A stretch of DNA of 64,000 nucleotides from Gracilariopsis chorda (GCA_003194525.1 NBIV01000105.1:1-64000); one strand, 5' to 3'; shown: positions 1 through 11,689, counted from the stretch's first letter. Notes: generated by a model not told the origin, from the sequence alone. Made by a program: numbers and translations.

Positions 1-1434
1 GTTTTTGGTGCTCAATACGTTTCAAATGCGCTTCAATCACAGCAACTGAAGTAACATATGAACCAGCGGTTGTATGGAGTTGAACATGTCCATTCGTTTC
101 CACGACGGCGTTGCGTAGTAAGATACGATGCTGCTTTTCAAACCCTGATACAAGCGCTTTCATGCTAACGTTCTCTTTCTCACTTCTTTTTTGCATTTTC
201 AAAAGCTTTTCAAGTGGTTTAATGTTGGGACCAAGGCGTTCGATGTCCCATATTCCTGATCTGTGGAGTCTGGATCGAATTTTCGTGGACGTATGGGAGC
301 TGTAATAGGCATTATAAATGCATTGACCGACATAAATGCATTCAAACGTGTCTTATGGAGGGTTGCTTTGTGGAGCTTATATTGCAAAATGATTTGTAGG
401 AGCTGAAAACCGAGACATCCAATGGCTGAGTCGCATGTGACGTGTGCACAGCAGCGCTATTACGACGATAATGTTATCTTTGAAGAACTATAACGTCTTG
501 TACTGAATGGGGATCCATGTCCATCTAGGAGTAACATTAGATTCTGGTTATTGACACCGAGATATTTCGTTTCCTCCGCAAAAAACGAAGCCCATTGAAA
601 GACAATATTAGTATCAACTCCCGGGGGTTTCGTTTAAACAGATAACACGGCAGTAGGACGGAGTACAGCGTTTGGGTGTTGCCACGGACGGTTCTTTAAT
701 GCGCCATTTTTTCCGGGAAGTCAATCACAGGCTTGTAGGCTTTCCCACATGCATGACAACAAACATTACCGTCACGCGATCTAGATTTCCTTTGGTGGTC
801 AAGGCTGTCTGCTGAAGACGCAATCCAACAACTCCAATACCTTTTCGAAGCTCAGGCCTTTCATCTTCTCAAACGAAGCCCCGGACTGATCAGTGTTGAA
901 AATGTAGTGTGGCTCATGCATATTGAAGTGGTTCGTTGGCGCAGACACCCTGGCAATATGCTGCCGTAAGTTGTGCGGAGTCATTGCGTTCACCCGTTTG
1001 TCTTCCATGAGATTAACTGGCAAGATTGCTAAGTTGTACTTCGGATGAATCGTGTTACCCAGTTCTTCGATGGTTTGTTGTTTGAAAATGGAATTCGGGC
1101 TTGGCGTGATTGAGGCAGCATAGTAATGTACTGTTCAGCGAGATCAAGAACCCCTTTTCGAGAGTGGTGGTGTTGTTTTTGCATAATATTGTACCGCTTG
1201 CGCAATGGTGGCTTCTTCTCACTGTTAGGGACAGGGGGCCACCAAATGATTTTGGCTTCAAGTGAATATCCGTGGTCAGAGAGGTTTGGCTTCTGGGTTT
1301 TGAGACACTGAACAAGCATAGTCCCGACGTATTTGTCCTACTGGGACGTTGCTGCTATCAGAAATAATTTCCAGAGCAGTTGGTCGTTAAGCGTTCATAT
1401 ATTGCATTTGGAAAACGACATGTCTGTCGCCCAT
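1..1434 (-). mobile_element. pogo/Tc1-mariner-like DNA transposon remnant (DDE transposase)
   Basis: Reading leftwards from a plausible ATG at 1434-1432, the - strand resembles a pogo-like DDE transposase, which cuts and pastes its own element in the nucleus. Pieces appear in family order. A helix-turn-helix-like N-terminus is followed by a stretch with KPSKNWVTRFIR near 1080-1030, matching the CENP-B/pogo second HTH. The first catalytic region FNTDQSGASFEKMKG lies at about 905-860, and the second, LLLLDGHGS, at about 540-505. A charged C-terminal tail runs off the window edge. The pieces lie in at least three frames with stops between them, so the copy is dead. No terminal inverted repeat is visible because the left end is outside the window. 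Assignment to the pogo/DDE_1 group is by remembered motifs. Confidence 0.65.
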
Positions 1435-2871
1435 GATGCACAAGTGAGAGGAATGTTATCTATCTCGTGATTCTACAAGGAAACAAAGCGCGCTTTAATA
1501 CACGCTGTTGGGACCCAAAAAGCGCGCGCTATTCAAATATCGAGTTTGGTTTGGCGACAGAGGTCTCGTTCGAACAGTGAAAGAGATGCATTGCTCGCCG
1601 CAATGGACATTTTCCATCAAGAGGAAAGAATTATGGCAAATTGGGGAAAAGACGCCGTTGTCAATTTTGGTTTTTTGTCAGGTTAAGGGCTGAACGTCTA
1701 CTGCTTCACAAGTTTGTATCCCGACAGCCGAGCGTTCAAATTTGAACTGACAAGATTCGCGCTTCTGCTCTAGAAACAAATATTTCAGGACGTATGCTGA
1801 ATGCACATCCTATACTCTCCATCTGCACACACCACACACCACGCCCAACTACGCAAACCCTGCCTACTATCCTTTCTTCACGGTTTTGCCTTTGTTAACC
1901 ATCCACTGCGTCACGCGATGCCGCTCATGAGCCTTCGACAAACACCGGAGGGCATAGCAGCTCGGTTAAGGTGCTTATATGACAACAAAAACACTTCTGC
2001 CCCTACGATTCCGCATTGCTGGATCAGCAACGTCCAGCCGCTATCAAAGACATTGTCTCTAAATTCAGACTACATGCGGTTATTGACTCTTTTCCAGAAC
2101 CATAAACTAAATCAGTTCTTGATTTGGAACGAGGGAGACGTTCCAAGTCTTTGAATGCAAAAGAAAGGGAACTAATTGCCAATCAGCACATTCTGATTTG
2201 GATGTATCTGCACCTACACACAATGTCTAGAAACCCAGCAGAGAAACGACCAATATGAATGCATTGTTAACGTTTTTGTTAAACATGAAAACGAAGGATC
2301 AGATTCAGAAGTTTGCCAGAAACTGGGATTGGTAAGATGCGACACAAACAAGGAACTAGAAGCCAAAATCATACTTCATGCCCATCATCAAAAAGCTCAA
2401 TGGTGCGATACTTGCGGAATTTTGACGTGATTCTTCAATCAAAGAAGAATCAAATTCCTTCTGCAAACACTAATCAATCTTGAAATACATGTCGTGATAC
2501 AAGTAATTTGATTTTATAGTTAACTGCTAGAGAAGGCGCTCGATGGAGAAGAGGTGTAAATATCGCCGCCAAATTTAATGACGATGGGTTGGCACACCTG
2601 TTTTGATAGGGCAATCTGAGAATCAAAACTTAGACCCTCTTCTAGATAGCCCTGGAAGACGTATACCATATTTTTCTCTATCTGAGTTTGCGTGAACTTG
2701 TTTCATACTCAGTTGCATGCAGCAGGAGAAGTGATCACGAACGTCGTGTGAATTGAATTAACTCGCGCACAATTAGACAGGGAGTAGTGTGGGACTCTTT
2801 TCGGGTTACAGTTCAAAACCGATTCAGCAATCCAGCCGTTCTAGCAATAGAGGAATTTCGTGGTGACTTGG
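1435..2871. other. Unassigned sequence with one weak open frame
   Basis: No gene is supported here. A 117-codon frame at 1801-2154 (+) has no recognisable domain. A short stretch in another frame near 2015-2170 (+) has a spacing of basic residues reminiscent of a Tc1-type helix-turn-helix, but it is interrupted and too short to call. The rest holds no clear coding signal, repeat or RNA gene. Confidence 0.4.
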
Positions 2872-3603
2872 ATGGCGTTGATTGTTCTCGATGTGCTTTG
2901 GCGCAGAGGGTCCGCTGCATGGTTGAGAACGCACTATCGGGACTCGAAGAATGATTTCAATGTGTATTACCAAAATTGGTCTGCATCTCTGCAGAACGAT
3001 CTAGACCGTTTCTGTGACTTTCTACCACGAATAACGAATGGGGTTTTTATGAATTCATCTTTACTCTGTCTTATCTTGTTTCGAGTGTGCAGATGTGAAA
3101 CACCAGATGAAGATACAAGTCGTCTACAATTGGTCATAATGGTAACGGCGAAAGGTATTGAATATGATACTGGGTTCAATGGATGGGAGAGCAGCGAGAA
3201 CGATGTAGAACCGCAGAGGAAGAAGCGACGGTCTGCGGATTCGGCTAGCCTCACGAACATAGAGGGAGACTTGGCACCGGTCTTGAGATCTTCTCTACAT
3301 TTGTCACAAGCACTCTCAAGAAGCCGTGCAGTTCGTGATGAGGTGAATAAAAAGGACTCAAGAATGCAGAAGAAGCGTGAACTTCTTCGTGCAAAGCTTC
3401 GGAGTCGCAAACTAGACGAGCAGCTAGTCGGGGGCGAGGATGGTGATGAAGCACAAAATGTTTTGAAGGAGGCTTCTCAGCACCACTTTAACAGTTTATT
3501 GGAAACGATTCGCCGCCTTTGCTTCACTGAAGCGTACACGTCAGGTATGGTGGGAAACTTCGTATGCCTTCAAGACAACTTCATTCCCACTTTGGTTTCG
3601 TAG
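2872..3603 (+). CDS. Hypothetical protein, charged and possibly nuclear
   Basis: This frame is open for about 244 codons from the first in-frame ATG at 2872; the frame itself extends upstream of that ATG. The N-terminal third is mixed hydrophobic and aromatic. The middle is strongly charged, with a PQRKKRRSAD basic cluster that would fit a nuclear localisation signal, then KKRELLRAKLRSRKLDEQL, which could form a helix or coiled coil. The C-terminus has no known motif. I do not recognise the family. The composition looks like a real eukaryotic protein, and the opposite strand also has an open frame but of poorer composition. It may be one exon of a larger gene. The next recognisable item downstream is the metH fragment on the other strand. 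Confidence 0.4.
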   Translation: MALIVLDVLWRRGSAAWLRTHYRDSKNDFNVYYQNWSASLQNDLDRFCDFLPRITNGVFMNSSLLCLILFRVCRCETPDEDTSRLQLVIMVTAKGIEYDTGFNGWESSENDVEPQRKKRRSADSASLTNIEGDLAPVLRSSLHLSQALSRSRAVRDEVNKKDSRMQKKRELLRAKLRSRKLDEQLVGGEDGDEAQNVLKEASQHHFNSLLETIRRLCFTEAYTSGMVGNFVCLQDNFIPTLVS

Positions 3604-3649
3604 TTTGCAGGACGGTGCATTTACTATGAAGGCTCCCTCTCTCCGGCCA

Positions 3650-4370
3650 TTCATCTGTTCCCATCTACGGCATCAGAACAGCAAGAGGTTTTTTCATAAT
3701 ATGAGCAGGTTTGATGAATTATGGGAAGAAACAACTTCTTAGCGCCAAAACGATCACCTACAACGTTCATTCCAGCCATAAATGCCCCCTCAATAGTGCT
3801 CAATGACATTTGCTGCTTAAAGATCCTTTTCTATGTCTCTGTTGACAAGCACATCGACTTCACCAAATCATGCAACAATCAATCAATGACCGGATGTTCA
3901 CACCTCGTGTTTTTTGTCGGCATCATAGCCCTCTCCTAAGGAGATCTTTTTCGTACTGAGCAAAAGCTCGAGAAGGTTCTCGAATATCTCTGCTTTCGGT
4001 TCAGAGGGCATCTTCGATGAGGCTCAGGGATTTTCTGGAATATTGGAATACACTGGGATGACGCCCGCGTTGACAATACACATGTCCAATCCGTTTAAGC
4101 TTCCGTGAAACAGGAATGCAGAATGCATCGCTTCACGCAGTGCGTTGTTATACCTGAAAGACAAAAATATGTTTGAAACTCCTCCAGAGATGTGGCCGTG
4201 GGGTAAAATGTCGTTCAAAAATTCTCGTTACCTCGAAAAAGTCTTTGGACCAGTTGTTGTGTTTCTTAATACCAGTAGCAACCGTGAAAATGTTGAGATC
4301 GAAGATGATATAGTTGGTATTATACTTCACATCTTTCACAACGATCTTGTATGTCTTGAGCATATTATAA
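3650..4370 (-). pseudogene. metH: Methionine synthase (cobalamin-dependent) fragment
   Basis: The intact enzyme transfers a methyl group from methyltetrahydrofolate through cobalamin to homocysteine, in the cytosol. Three consecutive parts of the family are readable right to left. The end of the pterin-binding domain includes IIFDLNIFTVATG at about 4309-4271, where the family has IIFDPNILTIATG. ISGGVSN, REAMHSAFLFHG and MCIVNAG follow at about 4195-4060. The cobalamin cap domain includes IEGAFMAGMNVVGDRFGAKK at about 3800-3730 and FIKPAHIMKKP near 3720-3672. Between the first two parts the frame changes around 4200-4215, a stop follows at 4024, and the frame changes again near 3723. The homocysteine-binding N-terminus and the Rossmann cobalamin domain are not visible. 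I read it as a decayed partial copy; an intron-split gene is less likely because the breaks fall inside conserved blocks. Confidence 0.8.
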
Positions 4371-7300
4371 ATTAGTGACGGGCATCTTGAAATCCAGCGT
4401 GAATGCACACGTCCAGTATGAATGAAATGAATGCCATTGCGAAAGCAAGCATTCGCAACGGCATTTCGCAGCATTATAAGAATGCATTGGCACCTGACCG
4501 TGCGCAAGTAGCATCTCCTCTTCCGTCAAAACGCATCCAAAAACGCTACTGCACACACCATGCAAGCAGAGCATCAAGTCATGGATAGCGACGCAATCAT
4601 CTAGAAAGAACTGCCAAGTATCTATGACAGAATGTTGACGACAGGCTACTTGGAATATCTGAGTTGGACTTAGAAAAGAAACTACAAACGTGTCGGAGAA
4701 AATCGGGCTACCACATGCCACTTGACAGTTTAAATGGTTCAGAACGGGCTTCAAACGGAGAGATTCGTGCGCTGACCAGAGTGAGAATCGAATGCTGCTT
4801 CACATCGGGTATATGCTGATGCGGTTGAGTGGATGTCAGCGATGAGAGCTGTTGAATGCCGGAATGAGATTTGCAGATGAGATGGACAGTAGCGCAGATG
4901 TTATGGAAATTGTTTATAAACATTTCCGATGTGGTTTGCAAAGTTGCTCGTCAATAGTCTTCTCACGGTTTTCCTTATGTATGTGGGGCGCAGCAGTTCT
5001 TGAATCGCAACTTGTTTCGTGAAAAGGTGCATGTGAACAGCTTTCTTCGTCACGCCAATGAGAAAGATTTGTGGAAGTACTTGCGAGAATTGGCCAACAA
5101 TTTCGTCAAACAACACATAGCAAAGTGCGGAGGCGCTTTTAAAGCGGTCGAAGAAGTGGACGTTTGGGATATGGAAGAATCACTTGCCATTTTTGATGAC
5201 CTTAACAAGACACTGCCATTTTTTGTGGCACTGAATGACGTGGCACAAGTGTGAGTTAAGGAGCCGTGGCGTGTGGAAAGTCACAATTTGGATGGTAGCA
5301 ACTGACTCAAGTGTTTTGACCGCCGATAATGAAATTGGTTATTGATCGAGGTTCGACACGAAAAGTGGGTTTATGCGCTATGGCGTCTGAGTGATTCGGC
5401 TGCGAAGACGTGCAAAAGCTGGTGAAAAGCATGGAGTGGTGTAATGCGATTTGGCGTCAGAAGCCGAAAGGATGATTGGAATTGCATGTATTCCGGGATA
5501 GTGAGACAGGTTTATTGCGTCCTGTTTGATTGCAAAGCGACGTGATGCGCATTTGGAAAGCGATGTATGCGTGTAGTAAGCCAATTGTCGGACGCAGTGG
5601 CGCCGGAAAGAGTGATGGAATGATGGCGGGGGTGGAGGCGGTTGTTGAGCAGCGTTTTACTGATGGCGGCGCTGTTCGCGGACGGAGTGAACGGTCTATC
5701 AATGGCATGCGAGCGTTTTGGATATTTGTGCCTGCCGGTGTTGCTCAAACAATGATGTTGGGTGTGGTTACGGGGATGACTAGTTGGTGAAGACGTTGGC
5801 GCCGTTCTGATTTGCCCAGTTTGATGCTATAACATGGTGCACGCTGGCGTTTGTATAAGTGTAACCGTACCGCTGTTTGAAAAATTTAGCTCGCCATTAT
5901 TTTTGTTGAGCTGCGGACTTGGAATTCGGTGCAATGAAGCAAAGCCGCCATGGCAAAAAAGGAACGCAGTACAAGTGTCTCTTAACGGTTAGCTCCTGTT
6001 GACCGGGAGGTCGTTATAATCATCCAGGATATCTGCTAGCTTGCCAGTCGCCGACCTGGATGGAAAGTCGTGAAAGTTCCTACGTCTTACTGGACGTACG
6101 CATTCAGTCACGAGTCTGTTTTCAGAATAATATCCAATCGTTGCTTCCCTGAATTTATTTGCCTCAAGGGAACAGCTCTAAACGAGCCTTTGGACAAGGG
6201 TTTTCTAGTGTTTTCTCGGGGGCCTCTGCTCGGGTAGCATGATGATACATGCTTCGCGCCGGTTCTTTTGTCTGATCCAGCCGGTGATATAAGGATTGGA
6301 CAAAAAGACGTCGTCAATGGTTTCTATGGCAGCCAAAATGGTACAGGCAAAGCACCGTGTCGTGGTGTGCACCTTACCAAACGATCTCTAGAGGGTGAAT
6401 GAAGAGGTGCAGAGAAGAAAGCGATTGTCGTCAGAAAGGAAACGCTTCTGCGGTTGAAAACATCTTCGGGACCTGATACTTTCTTCAAATCATATGTAGC
6501 CCAGTGAGTGTAGCACGGCTAGTCGTTTGCAGTTACTGGCTACGGTAGAGGAGTAAGTATTGCACATTCTTCGGTCTCTTAGCAAACACCCGCGCTACGA
6601 GGAATTAGTGTATGCATGTGCGTAGAAGAGCAGGAGGTGTATTTCTAGCACTACCTCAAAGAGAATAGTAGAGCACATGATGTTGAGGTGGCCTTTTGCA
6701 AGTAGAACCAGGCGCCAAGAACTATCTCTATTGATCTAAATGAAGGGCATGGATATTGGCAGTTTGATTCAACAGTTGCCCTTACTTGGTTGTGCTTTAA
6801 TGTGGAAGGAAAGCTTTTAGCAGAAAAAAAGGACATTTGCCCCAGAACAAATATTAAAACTGGAAAAGAGACTAAAACGTCTATTGAAGATACCAGATTG
6901 CTTGTTACGTGTCTCTGGTGAGAACTTGTGCACCATTTCTTTCTGCTCATAGATCTTCAACTTGTAGTAGGTGTTGTATTCATTCTATGCGGTGAACTCT
7001 TGACCCTAAATACACCTACAGTCGTACTACAGACTGTAACAAAGGCAGCAATCTCTGCTTTGGACGTAGTCTTCGACAGAAAGCTTGCCTTCCTCCATTT
7101 CGTGCTGTCTTATTCTTCAGTGGAATGGTTTGCACACTTCAACAATCGCATTAAGTCTCAGCACCTGCTCTCTTGGATAAAATTGCGTTTTTCATGGACT
7201 CCATGCAAGAGTACAAATTATTTCAACTGGAAGTCACTCAGCCTGATACCAACACCACGCTTTGGAACGTTAAAACTAGCTCAAGTAGTTCTAATCAGAT

Positions 7301-7564
7301 CTCCCACAAAACTATAACGGTAATATGGTGATTGTTTCACCATCGCACTCGCCTACAGTGTCTCAGAATCCGCGCAGACTGAGCTTAGTCAAGTGAATCG
7401 CAGATCCATGAAACGGTCCCTGTCAAATACTGTAACCCATGAAACTCAGCTACACTACACGAAGAGCTTGCAGATGCTTTCTCACCCACCTGCCATCCGT
7501 CATCAATTCGAATGGGCTCCCACTGCAAGAGCAGTGAGATGTCATGCTCTCTCTTTTTCAACAT
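4371..7564. other. Unassigned 3.2 kb with no convincing gene
   Basis: Open frames on both strands (for example 5000-5254 +, 4901-5116 -, 6928-7317 +) match nothing I recognise. A stretch around 6650-7100 on the - strand faintly resembles the reverse transcriptase to RNase H part of a Copia element, but the likeness is too weak to call. About 5270-5850 is GT-rich with low information content. No tRNA, tandem repeat or LTR was seen. Confidence 0.35.
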
Positions 7565-8323
7565 CTAATACTTCTTAAATATTAAATCCCGAACCTTGTA
7601 CGCCGTGTGAACCTTCTGGGCAATTCTCTTCAGGTCCAGTTCGATTTCACTCGTATCGTACCACTTCCTGCAGTACTTGCACGCCTTAGGCAGCTTCTTT
7701 AAATGCCCAGATGCGTCCGATGATTTATCTCTATGGTCACGCGACCACAATCTGGAGTCCCTTGCAATGGCCAAGTTCACAACTGCATTGCAATAGTTAC
7801 GCACCACATCTTGAAGCAGCACTAGAAGAGCAGGATCGAAAGACTGATCTTCCGTTGGGAAGTCCTGAAGGCCAAGCATTTGAAAAAGATTCCAACGCAT
7901 ATCTCCAACGTATTCAGTTGATGTTGAATCCATCAAGAGTACGTCACACAAAGATCGAACACATTCGAGCTCGAGATTTCTGATCCTGTCTGTCACAGGT
8001 TTGAGGTCCAACAAGACACGAGGAAATTTCAAGGATGGAGACTTCTCTCGCATTTTATATAGCTTCCCTAGGCCTTGAGGGGTTAGGCTTCTAACCAGCG
8101 ACTTCAATTCTTCAGCAAATTCATCTCCTCTCGATTTCAAGCAGCGCTTCTTCGATTTCGGTTCGTCTTGCTTACTTTGTTCTGAGCAGTCCAATTCCAT
8201 GTTACACTCCATCTCTTCTGTTCGCAGTCTCTGCACCTCTGGCAGTCTACTCACCTCTTCTACGACGTGTGTATATAATACTGCGATCCGTAGGAGACGA
8301 TACGGCTGGAAATACCATTCCAT
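7565..8323 (-). CDS. Hypothetical protein, 252 codons, with NET-like stretch
   Basis: A clean open frame runs from ATG at 8323 to a stop at 7567-7565. Residues about 37-66 are acidic then basic (KSKKRCLKSR), suggesting a nuclear protein. Residues about 69-120 contain LTPQGLGKLYKMREKSPSL, then LLDLKPVTDRIRNLE. This order and spacing recall the NET (extra-terminal) domain of BET bromodomain proteins, where L-x-LG, RE-x-SPSL-like and D-F/L-x-x-L-K-P blocks follow one another. No bromodomain is present, so this could be a NET-only protein or a chance likeness. The last 40 residues carry a C-x2-C pair in CKYCRKWYD and a charged helix. It is the most intact-looking host gene in the window and lies 0.2 kb downstream of the CTNNBL1 fragment on the same strand. 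Family otherwise unknown. Confidence 0.55.
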   Translation of the reverse strand: MEWYFQPYRLLRIAVLYTHVVEEVSRLPEVQRLRTEEMECNMELDCSEQSKQDEPKSKKRCLKSRGDEFAEELKSLVRSLTPQGLGKLYKMREKSPSLKFPRVLLDLKPVTDRIRNLELECVRSLCDVLLMDSTSTEYVGDMRWNLFQMLGLQDFPTEDQSFDPALLVLLQDVVRNYCNAVVNLAIARDSRLWSRDHRDKSSDASGHLKKLPKACKYCRKWYDTSEIELDLKRIAQKVHTAYKVRDLIFKKY

Positions 8324-8479
8324 TTGAACTAATAAAATATGCTGATTACGGTATACTCGTAGCCTGTTTGAACTTCACACTTGTGTCTCTTCGAACTATC
8401 CATTCAAAGTTGGAGACTCTTGTGGTGCAGGCATTGCACCATAATTAAAACGATGTACTAAGAATGGACCAAATTATAC

Positions 8480-9250
8480 CCCAATTACAGGATGAAACCT
8501 TAAGTGACAAAAAAGAGACTTTCCCTCCACAGGCTTCTCAACAATCCCTGCGTACCGCACTCCGTCAACTTTTCTGACTCTTTGGGGTGGCCAGTAAGAG
8601 TATAGAGGACGATGAATAGACTATGGAGAGCCCCAGACTCCTGGGTTCCACGATCAATTGGCGAAACATCTTCTTGAATAACCAGCCCAGGAACCTGGTT
8701 CGTGCAGGATCGTGGAATACTGAGGCTTCTGATGGATTCCAGAGATTCAGATGATCTAAAAGGCTACCTGCGATAGCGGCAGTTTCAAGGCTTTTTTTTG
8801 CAAATCCCTTTTTGTCCCAGCTTCTCACAAGATTCTCGAGATTGCCAAAAGGTGGTGCCGTTGATGCCATTTGATCTAGTGGTTCCATGCGCTTTCCAAC
8901 CACACCTTCTTCATTGCCAAATATTTTCTTTGATCTCGGGGAAGTAACGGCTGTTCTCAACATCTCAGTGCTTCCCTCCGTGGCTTCATCGAATGCAAGG
9001 TGGGGTACTTCAACGTTAACCTATGATGAAGAAAAAATGGTACCAATAGATAGATTAGTCAACTCACTGTATACGGCTACGAACCGGGCACATGATCTCT
9101 GGATTTGATCGCAGTTCGTTTTGTAGTTTGTTTTAATATTCTTCAAGACCACCCAGGTCTAGCTGAGAGGCATTAGAAGGACACAGAATATGGGCCCTGT
9201 TGATTAAATCCCGGCCTACCAGCACATCAAGGGCCGGGGAATGGACAGAT
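8480..9250 (-). pseudogene. CTNNBL1: Catenin-beta-like protein 1 (CTNNBL1) fragment
   Basis: CTNNBL1 is an armadillo-repeat nuclear protein tied to the Prp19/CDC5 spliceosome complex. Reading leftwards, segments fall in family order. INRAHILCPSNASQLDLGGL and ELRSNPEIM stand near the KNQELRIKFPDNP and VATMPDLYHL blocks. FVAVYSELTNLSIG, then VEVPHLAFD, correspond to the LLVELNAV and AVVDLLQEL block. NLENLVRSW, SLETAAIAGSLLDHL and FLGWLFKKM correspond to NLERL, NTLAIVENMAEF and LLQWLLKRL. The longest frame is 8963-8565; at least two other frames are needed on either side, so the copy is frame-shifted or intron-split. Conservation is moderate and the C-terminal half of the gene is not visible. 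I favour a decayed partial copy, but a fast-evolving gene with introns remains possible. Confidence 0.6.
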
Positions 9251-10404
9251 GTCCAACACGTATTTCGAGTTGGACTTCAAACCAACTTGGATAGAAGTAG
9301 GTGGTTCGGAAGCTAATCTTGAACATCTGCACATATCGGCAAAGCTGTGGACGTTGCACGGTTTTCCCGTGCAGTGGGCATATAATTGCTATCCTCGGCG
9401 TTGCCTTGGACTCTAAGGACAGGATATCCTCGAACAGCTGGAACGCACGCTTCAACAGTGGACATTTTCGTGTAGAGAGACCCTGTCCTCTTTTTTGAAT
9501 CAAACCTGGCACTCGTTGCAATATCTGTGTCCATTGCTGAACATTGAGCATTGAGCATAATGTTCAAACCAGTGAATCGTAGCTTATCTTACAGCCGTAA
9601 TCCGTCTCGAAAGTTCGACAACAGACGTTGTAATTTACTGGAAGCCTTTTGCCGGGCCTTTGCAACCATTGTACAAAACGTTTGAGGCCTTTGGCAGAAT
9701 GGAGGCTCTGCGTTTTTCATTCGGTCTGTCTGGGTTCTTTCCATCACGTGTTGAGTCGGAATTTGCGCTACCACGCTTTCCCCTCATTCAAACAACACTT
9801 CTCCAAAGTCGTTTGAGATTGATTCCGACTGCTTTTGCGCGTTTAATAAGTACAACATGTGCCAGTTTCGCATCTGATGCTACCAATGCGGATAAGGCCC
9901 TTGAACGTCTATCTAAAGTATGGACTCGTAGAGGAAGGCCAAATTCGCTTTGAGGTGAAATATACGTAGCAATGGGGTAACCTCTTTCTTCGGGAGGTGT
10001 ACTAGAATACAATTAGGCGATAAAAATAGGTCAAAACTGACGCTAGAAACAACTATACTCAAAAAGAGGTGAACACTAACTAGAATCTAACATCCCTCTC
10101 CCCTACCTGTAGATTTTACCCTGTCGTAAATGATCAAGACAACGGTTGACTGGTTTAATTTGAAGCCAGATTCTGGGGGAACTGGAATCAGATCTCGTTC
10201 GGGTTCCGATTGCAGAGTGAATGGGACCAAATGCTCATCCTCGACATGGTTCAGGATTTCACCGTCGTTTTCGGTAAAATTAGGTTTGCCCGTGAGGTGT
10301 TCGTAATGCTCAGCCATGTATTGAAAGAGAAACAACCCAAAAATATAATCTAAAATCGTCATAATACCACTGTTGGTAGCGAAAAGTGAAGAATGTTCAG
10401 GCAC
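9251..10404. other. Unassigned sequence
   Basis: Several 60-110 codon frames exist on the - strand (for example 9216-9551 and 10087-10404), but none shows a known motif. I looked for a zinc knuckle or protease motif here and did not find a convincing one. Confidence 0.35.
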
Positions 10405-10719
10405 TGCTGGAACACACGTGTAGAGTGTTCCAGCAGCTTCTAAAGCATTCTTAGCTTGGCTGGCTCAGCGATACTACTCTATTGTAGTTACGCTGGCGCC
10501 AGAAGACGGAGTTTTATTGGTCAGTATGGAGCTCCAGAGGCTTCTAGAAGCCAATGGAGTAACCTAGACACAGACATGAGTAAGTAAAAAGTAGTAATGC
10601 GTTCTTGCGTGGTAATGCGTGCTCTTGGACTCTATAGAAGGGCAGGTCTAGACTCAGCTCAACATCACACTCATACACAAACCTCATTCCTCAACTATTC
10701 TCACTCTTTCAATCAACTA
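10405..10719 (+). repeat. Possible solo or partial LTR
   Basis: The segment opens with TGCTGGAACAC, a nine-base spacer, and the exact reverse complement GTGTTCCAGCA (10405-10435), a perfect 11-bp stem. Terminal TG, an inverted repeat near the edge, a TATA-like CTATAGAAG near 10636 and a CA at about 10718-10719 are all typical of Copia-type LTRs. No partner LTR, target duplication or internal coding region was found, so this is tentative. Confidence 0.3.
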
Positions 10720-11685
10720 GTCAACCATAATTTGCATCTAGTGAGGCGTTTGCCGCTAGGTGCATACTTGGGGTGGGAAACTGCCGTCACTAAGACTGGT
10801 TGAAGAGCATCAAGCATGGAAGCGAGACGAGCAGTATGTACCAAAGGTGCTTCTGTAGTCTATCACCCCTACTGGAGTTCTGCTCAAAAAACGGTGTCGG
10901 GCGAAAGACCTGACGACTTCCGGACGAAAATGCTAGACGGGAAGCGGTCCGCAGAAGATGTGCCGTACAAACTTTCCTGCAAAGGACCCAATTGGGTACA
11001 CAGTGAAAGCATATCCCGCTGTTATTAAATCTTCTTTGGAAGCCCTGTAAGGATTGTACACCCCAGTTTCTGTCTAGCACAGAAGTAGTTAGGCTGTAGA
11101 AATCGCTTCATATCCAGACTGTCTGAGCAGAAGCAGGGAGTCTGACTGCTAGTGGCTATTGACGTAATCCTTTGGTCACAAGCCGTTTCAAGAAGTTTTG
11201 AACAATTTTTCTGGGATTGAGACTTTTGCTAACCCTTTTGTTTTCATATTTGTTCAGCAGAGTGAGTCCTTTTGGTGCCTGCATTTCCATTTTTTCCTGC
11301 TTCATATTTATCAATTTCATATCTACTGGGCTTTCAGCTACGAGGACACCCTTTCTAGCCTATTTTATCACTAAGTTTGGCCCCCACTGTGTCACCGTTT
11401 TGTGATGACGCCCTAAACCATCATCCTAATTGAAGAGAGGTTCGTGTTAGAGTATATCGTTCTCCTCCGTTTAGGACGGTCTACGATGTTGGACAAATGG
11501 GAATGATATGCGAAAAGCTGCTCTGCAGAGGCGTGCTCGATTGGCTGTGATCCTCTTCATTCTACAAATCCATTTATATAATGATCTTGCAGAAAGGGTG
11601 ATATTGTTGTAACATTCTATTGCGCTTTCGATATCGGGTTCCTCATTCATTTTCAGAGTGGCTTGATACTGGGATGTCTAATCTT
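10720..11685. other. Unassigned sequence between LTR-like segment and Gypsy-4
   Basis: No supported gene. This may hold the decayed 3' end of the - strand Gypsy-4 element, since its chromodomain ends just to the right, but no LTR-like end or polypurine tract could be recognised. Confidence 0.3.
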
Positions 11686-11689
11686 TGTT

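Noticed and set aside
1801-2154. 117-codon + strand frame as a host gene
   Set aside because: No recognisable motif, and an overlapping frame shows a hint of transposase-like sequence; left as unassigned.
5530-5790. An 86-codon frame with GRSGAGKS, a textbook Walker A motif
   Set aside because: Short, in GT-rich low-information sequence, no Walker B or other nucleotide-binding features, and overlapping open frames on the other strand.
6650-7320. Copia-like reverse transcriptase to RNase H remnant on the - strand
   Set aside because: Only scattered likeness in several frames with no diagnostic block; not enough to report as an element.
9216-9970. Gag or protease of another LTR element on the - strand
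   Set aside because: An apparent protease-like stretch at the left end is explained better by the CTNNBL1 fragment, and no zinc knuckle is present in the rest.
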